Origin: Calliphora vicina
Lineage: Eukaryota; Arthropoda; Insecta; Diptera; Calliphoridae
Direction of reading: 5' to 3'
Assembly (NCBI RefSeq): GCF_958450345.1
Contig: NC_088784.1
Location: 44,020,278 to 44,084,277, forward strand
Length of the DNA: 64,000 bases
Part shown: in pieces, positions 10,595 through 21,560 of the stretch
Numbering within the stretch: the first letter of the stretch is position 1
How the letters are laid out: the number at the start of each line of letters is the position of its first letter
Notes under the pieces: model-generated
What the model saw: only the letters and a program-made list of their open reading frames with translations
The model's database searches: none
Told to the model about the DNA's origin: nothing
Program-made: the position numbers and the translations under genes

Positions 10595-11216
10595 GTTATG
10601 TTGCGGATTTTTTTATGTTTATGATTTTCTCTCTTTTATTACAGTCAGTGCAGTCAGTCATCTCTCTGCTGCTTAACGCACACAAATATACTCATGGTGG
10701 TATGTGTTTGCCCATGACTGAATTAAACGTATGTTTGGATGTGTGTTGGTTTCATTGCCTTGCGTATTTTGTTTTTTCTTTTGGTGTTCTGTTTCGTTTG
10801 GCATTGTTGTTGTTTTTTGTGTTCTTGATAAATTTAGGATGCTGTAAGCTGAAAGTGGGCAATGTACATACATACATATATACTAATTATAAAAAATACT
10901 ATTGCATCCACAACAAAGGTGAAGGGTATATAAGATTCGGCATAGCCGAATATAGCACTCTTACTTGTTCTTTTTGTTTATGAATTGTTGTAGAGTTGCA
11001 CAGACCTTATTAATAGACCTTGAATATTCACATTAAAATTATAACTTCCATTGTGAATATTGTGTTCAATGTGTCATGTAATTTCATAAATTTAATAAGG
11101 TGTAGTCACTAAAACAATATCTGCTTGCTTTTATATGTGAAATTTTGACTGTTTACTGCCAAAGTTAGTACGAAACAAATATCCGCCGTTTTGTTTACTA
11201 CTTTTTACAAACGCCA
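10595..11216. other. Remainder of DINE, MITE and hAT sequence
   Basis: The right parts of three nested elements follow one another: DINE to about 10969 with its hairpin at about 10934-10950, the 8-bp-TSD MITE end at 11022, then hAT interior. The 133-codon frame at 10582-10983 crosses two element boundaries and is not a gene. Confidence 0.6.
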
Positions 11217-11738
11217 CCAGAGCCTGTTGTACCTCGCTGGGGAACATGGCTTTCAGCTGTTAATTATTACGCCAACAATTTTGAAAAAATTTGTGAAGTT
11301 ATCAATGCTTTAAATGCTGAGGAGTCTCAGTTTATTAACATTGCTAAAGATGCTTTAAATACAATAAAAAATTACTTAATTTTTATAACGTCAAATTTTG
11401 GATTTATTGAAACATTGGCCGAACAGTATAATTTAATGGAACAAAAATTTAAAAATATTGATAATATACCAAATTGTAGTCTTCAAACTAATATTAAAAT
11501 AAAATTTTAACAAATAATAGGAAAAAATTAAGGATTAAAAATTATAGAAAGCATTTGTAAACAGTTTAAAGGACTTTCCTCAACACAGTTTTCAAAAATA
11601 AGCGTAAAGAAATATTATCTTTTAAATTTGCTCTTATAACATCAGTTGATGTCGAAAGAAAATTTTCTATGCATAAAAATGTTTTCAGATCCAAAAGAAA
11701 ATTTAAGTCAACATTTTGTAATTTATTGCAATAATAAC
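11217..11738 (+). pseudogene. hAT transposase relic (C-terminal half)
   Basis: An open 97-codon stretch (11217-11510) reads PEPVVPRWGTWLSAVNYYAN and then FEKICEVINAL, typical of the mid-region of insect hAT transposases. After a stop, a second segment at 11622-11730 reads FALITSVDVERKFSMHKNVF, the hallmark C-terminal dimerisation region (consensus about A-L-T-S-V-x-V-E-R-x-F-S). At least one frame change separates the two. The N-terminal BED/zinc-finger and first catalytic residues are absent. Confidence 0.88.
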
Positions 11739-11955
11739 CTTAATTGAAGAAGTGACTGTATATTTATATAAAATATCATCAAAAAATACCTCTCGAGGCC
11801 TTTTCATAACTTAAGTTCCTATTGTTTTTATGTTGTATTTATTTTGTGTTATACTTGTTTTAGTTCTTGTTATTTTTGTTTATTTTATTGTGTTGATTTT
11901 TTAAATAAATATATATTTTTTGGTTAAAAATGATGTAAAAGTTTGTTTTTTTAAG

Positions 11956-12041
11956 AGCATATTTTTAAATTTCAAGAGCATATTTTAAAGTTTTTACTGC
12001 ATATTTAAAGCGCTTAAAACGATTTTTTAGAGCATATTTCC
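11956..12041 (+). repeat. GCATATTT subterminal repeats, right end of hAT element
   Basis: GAGCATATTT-like motifs recur about every 20-40 bp up to the GGTTTCCCTG terminus, in the same direct orientation as the left cluster. Confidence 0.6.
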
Positions 12042-12051
12042 GGTTTCCCTG

Positions 12052-12540
12052 ATTATCAGTAATACGTACCATTTGAAAATAATAGTTCATGGAATTTTTA
12101 TTGAGAAAATACATTTTGATAAAAAAGTACCATAAATGAATACAATTTATAGGCATTAGGAATTCGAATTTCAAAAAAGTACCAAAAAGATTTCTAGTCT
12201 TTATTGATCTGAGCCAGATGCATTTAATATATTATTCCTATTTTTACCCCATGCCACTTGAATTTCGAATTTCAAAAAAGTACCAGGCACCTGACGGCTC
12301 TATTTTTGATTAAAGACGGACGCATTTAAAATATTATTTCTAAGTTTATTTGTTTTGGAGATATAGAGGTGCAGGTTTTACCCCTCTTAACGACGGATCT
12401 ACATGTTGTAAAAGGAACCCATTTCCCGAATTTCAAGTTTCTAGCTTTAGTGGTTTTGGCTTTGCGATGATGAATGAATCAGTCAGTCAGTCAGTCAGTC
12501 ACCTTACTCTTTTATATATATAGATTATTCTATGCTTTTT
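12052..12540. other. Right flank of hAT: older dispersed-repeat remnant
   Basis: Contains AATTTCGAATTTCAAAAAAG twice (about 12165, 12260), TTTTGGAGATATAGAGGTGC, and a tail ending in an (AGTC)n tract and TATATATATAGAT. It looks like the end of an old dispersed insect repeat into which the hAT element jumped. No gene. Confidence 0.4.
12477..12500 (+). repeat. (AGTC)n microsatellite
   Basis: Five tandem CAGT/AGTC units just before CACCTTACTC and a TATATATATAGAT end. Confidence 0.8.
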
Positions 12541-12837
12541 AATTTTCAGCAGACACACAGAGTTCTATAAAAATGTTTAAATTTTAATTTATTTAAATTT
12601 TGTTCTATAAATTAAATTCTACCGCAAATAAAATTGTGTGTCAAAAATTAATAAAAAATATGTTTTTTTTTTGTGTGAGCAAAATTAGTGTGTTTCGGAA
12701 ATAAAAGTGGCCTGCAAAGTATTTTAAAAAATCGCCAAATATTGTGTATAAGTGTAATAAAGTGGTTCGATATATATTTAGTCGGAAAATCAAAGTTAAA
12801 ATTTCTAGTATTTTGAAGTGTTTAATTCTCTCACAAG

Positions 12838-13379
12838 TACAGTCCCAAAAAAACCGGAGATTTGGAAAACCCGGTTTTCGGTTTAACCGAAAAATGGCAT
12901 TTCAGAAAAAACCGGTTTCGATTTTTGTCTTCTAAAAAAACAGGTAGCAGTTTTTATCTTCTAAAAAAATGGTTAACCGGTTTTGTTTAGATTTTTTTGT
13001 TATATTTAAAAAATATTAGGTTTTAGGTATTTTTATTAAACAACAACGAATACAACAACATAAACATAAATAAATACTTCATTTTTATCATAAATTACAA
13101 AGTTTTGTGATTATTTTTTCAATTTAAATTTTTAATAATAATGCTTAGTTTTTATAAAACTAGTGGTTGAAAAAACTCGTTCACTATATGTGGAAGTTGG
13201 ACAAATTGTCAAAAGAGCATTGTACAAGTTGTTTAAAACATCAGTCCTTTTCTTACATTTATCAATATATAGAAAGTCATCGTATAGTGATGATTTTATT
13301 TGCATATTTGAATATTATTTATAGTATTATTTAAATCTAATAGTAAATTATTATAATTTTCTACATTATTACTTAAACC
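12838..13379. mobile_element. Left part of a hAT-like element (CCGGTTTT-rich)
   Basis: Opens with ACAGTCCCAAAAAAACCGG and contains repeated AACCGGTTTT-type motifs to about 12990. A hAT transposase fragment follows on the minus strand (13380-13862). No matching right end was found, so the element is truncated. Confidence 0.5.
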
Positions 13380-13862
13380 CTAATCGGAATTTATACTAAC
13401 ATCAGAATCTGTTACAGCTTCAATATTGAATAAACGATTATATAAACTTATTGCAAACTCAATAGTATCTGATTTAGAAGAGTAAATCAAAACATCATTG
13501 CATGGATAATTACCATTACAGAGGTATATTATAAGTGTATTCACTATTTTTATTCTCCTTTCATTAAGTCTTATCATTACTCGCTCACATAATTCTTGAG
13601 CATAATTATCTTTAATTTTAGTTAAATTATTATACAGAAATGTATGTATGGCTTCTGCTTCAATTAGCGTAACTGAATCTTTGGATAGTTCTTTTATAGC
13701 TATTTCCAATGGCTTGAGCGTAGAACATAGATTCTTTAACAATCCAATTTCATTATTTGTAAATGGACATAATCCTACAACCAGCAAAGCATGGTTCACG
13801 CATTTATAAATTCTCAAAAACTTTTCAATCATATTTATCATAGAACTCCACCTATGTTTCAC
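13380..13862 (-). pseudogene. hAT-type transposase fragment
   Basis: 160 codons starting KHRWSSMINMIEKFLRIYKC. This fits the WxS-x-x-x-M-x-E-R-F region of hAT transposases. LKNLCSTLKPLEIAIKELSK fits the following L-P-x-x-A-x-x-x-LS segment. The catalytic core N-terminal to this and the C-terminal dimerisation region are not readable here, so it is a relic. The frame is open but codes only a middle part. Confidence 0.65.
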
Positions 13863-15636
13863 GTCACATGTCCATTTCAGTTCTTTGCCTTCTAGCTTTA
13901 TAATAAAATATTGAAGCTTTTTTTGTTATCCACTTGATTTATTAAATAATTTGACACATTTTCGTAACTTAGAAAAAAACATCACGAATTTCGTATCTTA
14001 TTGTGAGATTTTCGTCTATTTCGAGTCCAATTGATTCGTCGTGTTCACATTCATCTTCAGAACTCTCAAACATTTCTGTAAAAGAATTTTTCTTGGAATA
14101 AAGTGTGTCTACACACTACACTTAAATGTATAGCATGGTTCATACACAACTGTGATTCTGCCATAATATTTATTCCATACTTCTTCATCACGGCGCACAG
14201 TGGTGTCAAATGCCCCTTTTTTACGGATTTATTAATATCTCAACAACATTAATAGCGACGCTCGAAAAATTTTACGTGGGTAGCCCTTAAACCAATCCGC
14301 ATATTGTAACAAAATTTCAGGGATATAGGAAGGGGAAGTCAATTACCCACCATATAAAATAATTATTAACTGTGCTATATCTATATAACTACAATAGTTA
14401 TGTACACTAAATTTGCTGCAGGTAACTCTAAAAACAAACTACACGTTCCGCAAAAATCGGAAGGGTATACGAGGGTGGAATCGGGTCCCCCCATACAAAT
14501 TAATTATTAATTCTCCTATATCTATAGAAATACATCAGTGAGACACACTAAATTTATGCATGTTATTGATAAAAAAACTACCATATTGTTTTAAGATGAT
14601 ATTATTATATTAACTATTAATGGGAGGTTTAATAATAGAGATCTTTCCCAACTCCTGCCACTAAAAGACTTGCAAAGTTTGAATGCACTGCTTTGAAATT
14701 TATACAACACAATATTTGAAATGAGACAATATAAAAACTACAGATCTGAACGTGATCGAAATCTCGCGATCGCGCTCACTAACATGATTTTTTTTATTAA
14801 GCTAAATTGCCTGCTATCGGATGACATCGTATTAACAACAAGAAAAAACTTCGAATTAATCACAAAAAAAAACTTTTAAACAAGCATATAGAAGCGTGAG
14901 AGTTAAATTGTTAAAATCCCGCGTGCTATTCATTCACGATTAGAAAATCAACGGATGAAAAACTAAACTGAAACAAAGAAAAGTAACTGGTAAAAGTTTA
15001 TTATTGTTTATCTCATTATAATACAAGAATATAGCCACCTCCAGGCTGGACTTACACGTGACTCTCGTATTATTAATCATAACACTTGCACATCTCTTAT
15101 AAAACAAAAAACAATAACAACAACAACGACAGCGATACAACATTTATCAGAATCGCAAAGTGCTTTTTGTTGGTAGACTTAAAGGGTGAATCTTTTACTA
15201 ATTTACTTATAACTTATGAGGCGCAGTGATGCGCAACATAATTTTTTCTGAAACAACGCCTAACTGTCCAGGCTTTTAAATTATTTTAAATTCTCTGCCC
15301 AGCTGCGCCCAGCTAATAACTTCATGAACATTTGAACTGATAAAATTCATTTTTTTTTTGCACTTCCAATTTAAAATCTAATAACAAAGCCACTTGCACA
15401 AATAACTCAAATTTTAATTTAACCAAATCATATCAATAAATACCTGAACTTGATGGTTGAATAATTAGATTTGTAAATTTTTGGAAAATACCTATTACAA
15501 ATAGTATTTATTTGCGCATTTTTTTTATTTTTTTTTATCACTTTTTTAGGTTTTTTTCTCACAATATGTAATTTCAACACTTGACTATAACAATTTCGTT
15601 TCATATTTCCATTAATTTTTTGCCTGCTGATGTAGA
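13863..15636. other. Gene-free AT-rich stretch
   Basis: The first 200 bp may continue the hAT relic (an acidic stretch is readable on the minus strand near 14030-14090) but is too decayed to annotate. At about 14340-14590 two diverged copies of a segment with AATAATTATTAA and CTATATCTATA lie about 150 bp apart. A CGGCGCACAGTGG phrase at about 14186 has no partner. The 67- and 89-codon minus-strand frames (14940-15143, 15428-15697) have no recognisable features. Confidence 0.35.
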
Positions 15637-15857
15637 ATTTTGTGCTCTTTAAGCTGGTACTTTCAGTTATCACGATACTTGAAATTTGTTTTTTCAATTA
15701 ATCCGCAAACTTAGTATGTTTGGCCCCTCTGTGCGGCAGCTCCATCATTTTGTGCTCTTTAAGCTGGTACTTTCAGTTTTCACGATACTTGAAATATGTT
15801 TTTTCAATTAATCCGCAAAATTAGTATGTTTGGCCCCTCTGTGCGGCGGCTCCATCA
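15637..15857 (+). repeat. 110-bp tandem duplication
   Basis: Two copies of a unit starting TTTTGTGCTCTTTAAGCTGG and ending GTGCGGC(A/G)GCTCCATCAT, exactly 110 bp apart, differing at only a few positions. Confidence 0.85.
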
Positions 15858-16519
15858 TGGGTAGAAGCAAAACATTACTTTCCAAACTTTTGTTGAACCC
15901 TTCTAATTTTTTTTACTAAAAATTCAATGTTAAAAGCACTGCCACGAATTTTTAACTTCACTATACCAAGGTTAAACATTTCATGGGAACGTTTAACTGG
16001 GTCATATGATCTTATCACCCATTCTAAAAAAGTACTATGAAATTTCAAAACAAATAGTGAAAACTAAATAAAAAAAAATTAATTAAAAATAAAATGTAGT
16101 GTGCAGTAAAAAATTGCAATAATAATAATAACTAGGATCGCCCGGTGGCCGAAATTCGACAACTTTTAAACGCTTTTTACCACTTTTATGGAAAGAATTA
16201 AAAAAAAAGTTATGTTCTGCAAATCTAGAGAAAATAACCTTTTAATATATGTTTCATCAATATTGGTGGACAATAACATACTTAAAAGTGTACCACAAAA
16301 AAACGTGTGGCCTATTTATATATAAGATAATAATAAAAAATCAAAATTGTGAACTATAATATAGCAAAAATATTGAAAATTAATAAAATAAAATATGTCT
16401 AATAACATAAAACTTGAATGTTGACGTCACTGAGCTTAAGAGAATTTTTTTAAGAGAGCGATTGCGCAAACTTGTTTATTTCATTCATGATGTTATATAG
16501 CTAATTAATACAAAAGGTA
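15858..16519. other. Gene-free AT-rich stretch
   Basis: No gene, TIR or tandem structure recognised. It ends at the CCC of the next transposon copy. Confidence 0.4.
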
Positions 16520-17212
16520 CCCAGTTGGCCAAATCGTTATTGACGTCGTTTGCATCAATGATGTCTGCAGGAATTTTTGAAATTTGTCCTGTATAAAATG
16601 CAATTTAGGACAACGTTAATAACAAAGTCGTGTAATTTGTCGTGTTTTGAGCCTAATAGTAGACAGCATAATGACAAATTTTTGAATTTGTCTTGAATAA
16701 GATATTATTGAGGACAGGATGAGCGACAATTGCATGCTAATTTTCGTGTTTCAGGTTACATTTACGATAAGATGAGCGATAATGTCTTGAACTTGTCTTT
16801 ATTTAAGCTTCTTTAAAGACAAACTTATCAACAACTTCACGTGTGTTGTCTTGTTTCAAACTATATTGACGACGAAATGAGCCACAGTGTCATTAAAATT
16901 TTGATTCAAAGACGATTTGTTAGGACAACAAAGACAACATTTGTCGTGTTTCTATCCTCACTTAGAATTAGATGTTGTTTTCAACATATTTTTTTAGTTT
17001 TTTCTATGAAAAATTTTTTAAATAACTGTACTTTAACGTCTTATAACAAAACAAATATAAAAAGAGACTAAAAATTATTCATTCGTGTTTTTAAAATGCC
17101 AGTGAAATGTTGTTTTAAAGTGTTTTGTGGTGAAAATAAATAATATTAATTTTCTAATAATTATTCTAGAGGTAAGTGTACAAAAAATTATACAATACTT
17201 GTTAAAAGTATA

Positions 17213-17405
17213 GAAATAGCTCGTAAAAAGCGGGAATATTTCAACAGAGTTAAGAAGAGTACAGAATCCAAGAATTTATGGTAATTAATTTGAGAGAGTT
17301 CTAATAGTATAAATAATAACAATAATTTTATTACAGAATCAACTAAATCAGAGGACTTCACCCATGATAAATTTATAAAACATCTGCGTTTATCGTTCAT
17401 CGCTT
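17213..17405 (+). pseudogene. Fused remnants of transposase exon 1 and DUF4806-like exons
   Basis: Reads ARKKREYFNRVKKSTES from the transposase start. It then breaks at about 17270 into the last bases of DUF4806-like exon 2, its GTAATT donor and intron, and exon 3 (STKSE, then THDKFIK). The junction lies within a short AGAAT-like overlap, compatible with end-joining during abortive gap repair, which is the usual route to internally deleted DNA transposons. Confidence 0.8.
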
Positions 17406-17471
17406 TATATGTCGCTATTATATGTATAAATATTTTTATCATTTTTTAAATACATACATATATTACATATA

Positions 17472-19134
17472 TGGGGCATTTCATGTCAAGTGAACCAACT
17501 TTTGAAATCGATGTCTTCCGATCGGGATGAAATTTGCACCAAGGTTAGCTCTATTGGATAGTAACTCAGACACAATTTTTCAACAACATCGGTCGAGAAC
17601 TCTCTGAGTTATAAGGGGTAAAATTTTGACAATTTGGTCAAACAGGGGTTTTTTCTTATCCATGTAACTTATTACCTATTGTTCTTAGCAAAATGTGTCC
17701 CAAATAGTATAGATAGCTATTTCTTCGATCTTTCGAAAAAAAATATTTAAAAAAAAAAATAAAAAATTTTTAATATTTTTTTTCCGAAATCAAAAACTTT
17801 TTTGACTTTTTTTTAAAATACGTCCTTTTTTTTTTTTCTTAAAATAAAGTTTAGATATTTTCCTTGAACACCTACTTGGTCGCTTAGTGGGATGCGAGTG
17901 GGATATCTATCAAAATAAATATTTTGTAACTCAAAACATAAAATTTTTGACTTTTTTTGCAAAATCAAAAACTTTGTTGACTTTTTTTTTTCAAAATGGA
18001 CCCTTTTTTAATCTTTTTTTTTAGGTCAAACAAAAGCTTAGATATTATCCTTGAAGACCCTTTTGGTCGCTTAGTGGGATGCGAGTGGGATATCTATCAA
18101 AATAAATATTTTTTAACTCAAGACTTACAATTTTTGACTTTTTTTTTTGCAAATACGATTTTTTTTCCAAATGGGCCCTTTTTTAAAATTTTTTTTGTAG
18201 TCAAAAGAAAGCTTAGGTCCATTCCTTTAAGATATTTTTAGTCCCTTAGTGGGATGCGAGTGGGATATCTATCAAAATAAATATTTTGTAACGCAATACA
18301 TACAATTTTTTATTTTTTTTTTGCAAAATCAAAATTTTTTTCCAATATGGGCCCTTTTTTAATATTTTTTTTTGCTCAAAAGAAAGCCTAGGTCCATTCC
18401 TTTAAGATATTTTTAGTCCCTTAGTGGGATGCGAGTGGGATATCTATCAAAATAAATATTTTGTAACGCAATACATACAATTTTTTATTTTTTTTTTGCA
18501 AAATCAAAATTTTTTTCCAATATGGGCCCTTTTTTAATATTTTTTTTTGCTCAAAAGAAAGCCTAGGTTCATTCCTTTAAGATATTTTTAGTCCCTTAGT
18601 GGGATGCGAGTGGGATATCTATCAAAATAAATGTTTTAACACAAAAATTGTATGTCTTGAGTTACAAAATATTTATTTTGATAGATATCCCACTCGCATC
18701 CCACTAAGCGACCAAGTAGGTGTTCAAGGAAAATATCTAAACTTTATTTTAAGAAAAAAAAAAAAAAAAAAAAAAAAAAAGGACGTATTTTAAAAAAAAG
18801 TCAAAAAAGTTTTTGATTTCGGAAAAAAAATATTAAAAATTTTTCATTTTTTTTTTTAAATATTTTTTTTCGAAAGATCGAAGAAATAGCTATCTATACT
18901 ATTTGGGACACATTTTGCTAAGAACAATAGGTAATAAGTTACATGGATAAGAAAAAACCCCTGTTTGACCAAATTGTCAAAATTTTACCCCCTATAACTC
19001 AGAGAGTTCTCGACCGATGTTGTTGAAAAATTGTGTCTGAGTTACTATCCAATAGAGCTAACCTTGGTGCAAATTTCATCCCGATCGGAAGACATCGATT
19101 TCAAAAGTTGGTTCACTTGACATGAAATGCCCCA
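17472..19134. mobile_element. Foldback MITE with TA duplication, 1663 bp
   Basis: Near-perfect inverted arms of about 400 bp start TGGGGCATTTCATGTCAAGT. They enclose a tandem array and a poly-A tract (about 18752-18780). TA flanks lie at 17470-17471 and 19135-19136. The transposon copy at 6560-10594 carries the unoccupied site (around 7032-7052 on the other strand, ATTACATATATGTATATT), which confirms the 2-bp TA duplication. No coding capacity. It is likely mobilised by a Tc1/mariner-type enzyme (inference from TA). Confidence 0.85.
17840..18640 (+). repeat. Tandem array, about 175-187 bp x 5
   Basis: CTTAGTGGGATGCGAGTGGG recurs at about 17883, 18070, 18245, 18420 and 18595 (intervals 187, 175, 175, 175). 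One inverted copy lies at about 18680-18710 in the right arm. The array occupies the loop of the foldback element. T-rich runs separate the conserved blocks. Confidence 0.85.
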
Positions 19135-19602
19135 TATGTATATTAATTTATAGTATATATAAATTATAATAATTTTTCTATACATTGAAATCAATAAAAA
19201 AATATATAAAACTCTTAATATATTTAAATTTTTACAAAAATAAATCATTTAGTGAGAAGGCGAGTATTTTGTCCTCCAATTTGTCGTCGATGATCATGTT
19301 ATGGTTGTTTCCGCTATACTGTCACCGACGATACTATGGAAGGATACTGTCGCTAAACAGTCGTCAATGACAAGGTTGAAAAAATTTCGTTTATATATTC
19401 GTCGATGACAAGTTAAACCACATTGTTACTTATCTGATCGTCAACGACAATATACATTGTAATGTCGCTCATATTGTCGGACACGAAAAAAGTGCCCTTT
19501 GTTCGAAAAAGTCGTCAGTGATTTGCTCCGGCAGTCGCCAACAAATCATTTATGATTTAACATTGTCCTGTACGCATCATCGATGATGTCTTGAAGACTT
19601 GG

Positions 19603-19624
19603 CACAGCCACTATAGTGGCTGTG
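19603..19624. repeat. 22-bp perfect palindrome
   Basis: CACAGCCACTA followed by its exact reverse complement TAGTGGCTGTG, directly abutting the truncated end of transposon copy 2. No second copy was found in the window. Confidence 0.8.
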
Positions 19625-20837
19625 CAAAAACAGCAGGTATTTTTTCATTGGTATATAATACTCCAAATGTAAATTTAGTCGCTCCAATAAGATATACAAC
19701 GTTAACAAAGGGTGACTCATATACTTAAGGTAGGGTCACACATGACAAATATTTGCTCAAAAAAGCGAAATCACTTTCGGAAAACAGTTTTAGAAAACAT
19801 CAATTCAAAATAACTTAAGACGAATATCATAAAGTGTTCTTTTTATGAAATATATTTCATAAAAATAGTAATCCAAATTTGAAAATTTTGTTTCAATATC
19901 ACAAGTAGTTTTAATTTTATATCGTTTTTTTCTTCTTCAATAAACTTGTAAAAATGTATGTTACGTTAATTTGAATTTTAGGTGAAGATATATTAATTTA
20001 AATTACATTAAAAAGTAGAACTATTTTATTTGCTACATATATTTTGTATTTACAGAATTTACTAACTCTTTTGCTTTAAAATGTTAGCAACTTTCATCAA
20101 AATTTAGCCTTATTAAAATTTTAGTCTTTATTAGATCGATTATGAGTATAGATTATTTAAAATACTCATAATTCGTTCAATCCTTTATATGGATTGTGTA
20201 AGTTATTTTTATGGCATTTTTTTAAAAAAATAATGGACCATATCATATCAATTGGAATATCTTGCGGCAAGTTATCAAAGGCTTCTCACAGGCAGCAAAA
20301 ATCATTGTACAAGAAAGATGTCGTCAATTATATTTGACATTTCTAAAACTTTGGAAGCTCTGATAACTTATCCCACGATAAAAAAGATTGTTTTAAATTT
20401 AAAAATTAAATTTTACTCTAAGTACGTAATATCAATTTTTTAAAATTGATTTGCTTCTAATTTTAAAGTTTTTGTTTCGAGAGATGAAATCTTTTTTAAA
20501 ATAGTTACAACTTTGCTTCCATATTTTCAATTTAAAAGAATACTTACTGTACAGTTCTATAATAGTACAGGAATCACTTTCTAGTGCTAAATTCATGCAT
20601 GAATTTATGCCTCTGACAAACCTTCATCCATATATTCTTCATCGTCATTATAACAAATTCCTATGTAACTTTTCGACAAGCGTTTTGAAGAGGTATTTTA
20701 ATCACTGTAAGGAAAAAATTCAACTATATATTTGCAATCACAATTGTATAACTATACAATTTTTTTTCTGTACAAAATATTAATAATAAAAAATATGTTT
20801 GCCAAATGAAAAAAAAAATACTTTTTAACAGGACAAA

Positions 20838-20919
20838 TTGCATTTTGGCTGGAAACTGGACAAGACACAAAAAACTGGACAATCCAGGCAATTCCAGGCC
20901 GTCTGGCAACCCTAGCTAT
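20838..20919 (-). mobile_element. hAT-type element end abutting a hAT relic
   Basis: Reading leftward from 20919: CTAGGGTTGCCAGACGGCCT, followed by CTGGATTGTCCAG repeats. CAGGGTTGCCAGA-type ends are common in hAT MITEs. It interrupts the transposase relic that continues at 20925-21560. The other end was not located. Confidence 0.45.
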
Positions 20920-20924
20920 AACAC

Positions 20925-21560
20925 CACGATTAATACCTGTCATTACTCTAACATTGTCTGTGCCTAAACCCACCATGTTCGAAATATTTAAATTAAATTC
21001 CTTTAAAACATTCAAAATTGCACTGGTTATACTTTGAGTAGATACATATTCTAATGGGCATAGTAAAAACGTACTTACTATGTTTTTGTTAGTCTTACTG
21101 TAGTATTGAATCACTATTCCTAAATATTTATCTATAGTGATGTCTTTTGACTCATCTATAATCAGGCTAAACTTACTGTCACTGATATAATCAATAAGAA
21201 TCTGTTGAAAATGAGGTGCTAAAACTGACTTAATTAAGGCCGTGCATTTGGTTCGACCCAAAGTCATGCCAATAGCAGTCTTGCTGTCTTCAAAACTATT
21301 TTTTTGTAAACGAACTAAATGATCAGAAGACCTTAAGCTCGTATGAACAGCGACATACAAAGACTCTAATAACTCTGCCTCTTTTATTTTGGAATGACTG
21401 CTTGTTTGGTTAAATTAGAGAGTTTTCTGGCCATTGCTACTGAATGGGGCTGACACCTTTACATGTTTAGACGTTTTTCCATGAGCATTGGCAAAATTTA
21501 CATTTAACCTGCTGTTTGTTCATTTATTTCGAGAATCCACTAGATAGTCTTTGGTCATTA
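20925..21560 (-). pseudogene. hAT-type (ZMYM6/FAM200-like) transposase relic
   Basis: The upstream part (21560-21400) contains a readable KTSKHVKV and a stop. Then an open stretch reads YVAVHTSLRSSDHLVRLQKN, DSKTAIGMTLGRTKCTALIK, FSLIIDESKDITIDKYLGIV (the acidic DES-D catalytic block) and VGLGTDNVRVMTGINRGV. This order matches the N-terminal half of the hAT-derived transposase group found in many animals. Truncated after the GTDN block by the CTAGGGTTGCC element. Confidence 0.75.

Larger units (their letters stand above)
5794..10969 (+). mobile_element. DINE/mini-me-type Helitron-like element, interrupted
   Basis: The 5' part reads TATACCCTTCAGCTTCGTGA and then AAGGGTATATATAAGTTTGT. The 3' part has the hairpin ATTCGGCATAGCCGAAT followed by ATAGCACTCTTACTTGTT. 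The same 5' and 3' signatures recur in this window at 46798-50405, 51781-52252 (5' part) and 27922-27940 (3' tip). A terminal hairpin and absence of target duplication fit Helitron-related elements. A two-gene transposon at 6560-10594 splits it. Confidence 0.75.
5382..11022. mobile_element. TIR element with 8-bp duplication, nested in hAT
   Basis: Perfect 29-bp inverted ends start CAAGGTCTATTAATAAGGTC and continue TGTGCAACT. Perfect 8-bp duplications, AATATTCA, lie at 5374-5381 and 11023-11030. Without the DINE/mini-me insertion it is only about 460 bp and non-coding, so it is a MITE. The 8-bp duplication fits hAT or P superfamilies; the TIR alone does not let me choose. Confidence 0.88.
4917..12051 (+). 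mobile_element. hAT transposon carrying nested insertions
   Basis: The termini are CAGGGAAACC (4917-4926) and GGTTTCCCTG (12042-12051). Perfect 8-bp duplications, ATTATCAG, lie at 4909-4916 and 12052-12059. Multiple GCATATTT motifs sit just inside both ends, and a hAT transposase relic lies at 11217-11738. Removing the insertion at 5382-11022 and its 8-bp duplication leaves an element of about 1.5 kb. Both 8-bp duplications (outer and inner) are exact, which supports the nesting order. The element is dead because most of the transposase is missing. Confidence 0.9.
16520..19602 (+). mobile_element. Two-gene DNA transposon, copy 2 (deletion derivative, inverted)
   Basis: The left end CCCAGTTGGCCAAATCG is the same as the right end of copy 1. 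The right end (reverse complement) GCCAAGTCTTCAAGACATC is the same as its left end. GACAA/GTCG-rich subterminal regions are preserved. The interior is reduced to the first transposase exon (17213-17270) joined directly to the end of the DUF4806-like gene (17271-17405), so all catalytic sequence is lost. A foldback element (17472-19134) is inserted. The outermost bases of the right end are missing before the palindrome at 19603. Confidence 0.85.

Noticed and set aside
10582..10983. 133-codon frame with hydrophobic stretches
   Set aside because: It crosses the ends of two different transposable elements and is T-rich non-coding sequence.
14186..14220. CGGCG followed by CACAGTGG as another Transib end
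   Set aside because: No inverted partner or matching CGGCG flank was found in the following sequence, and there is no nonamer-like block.
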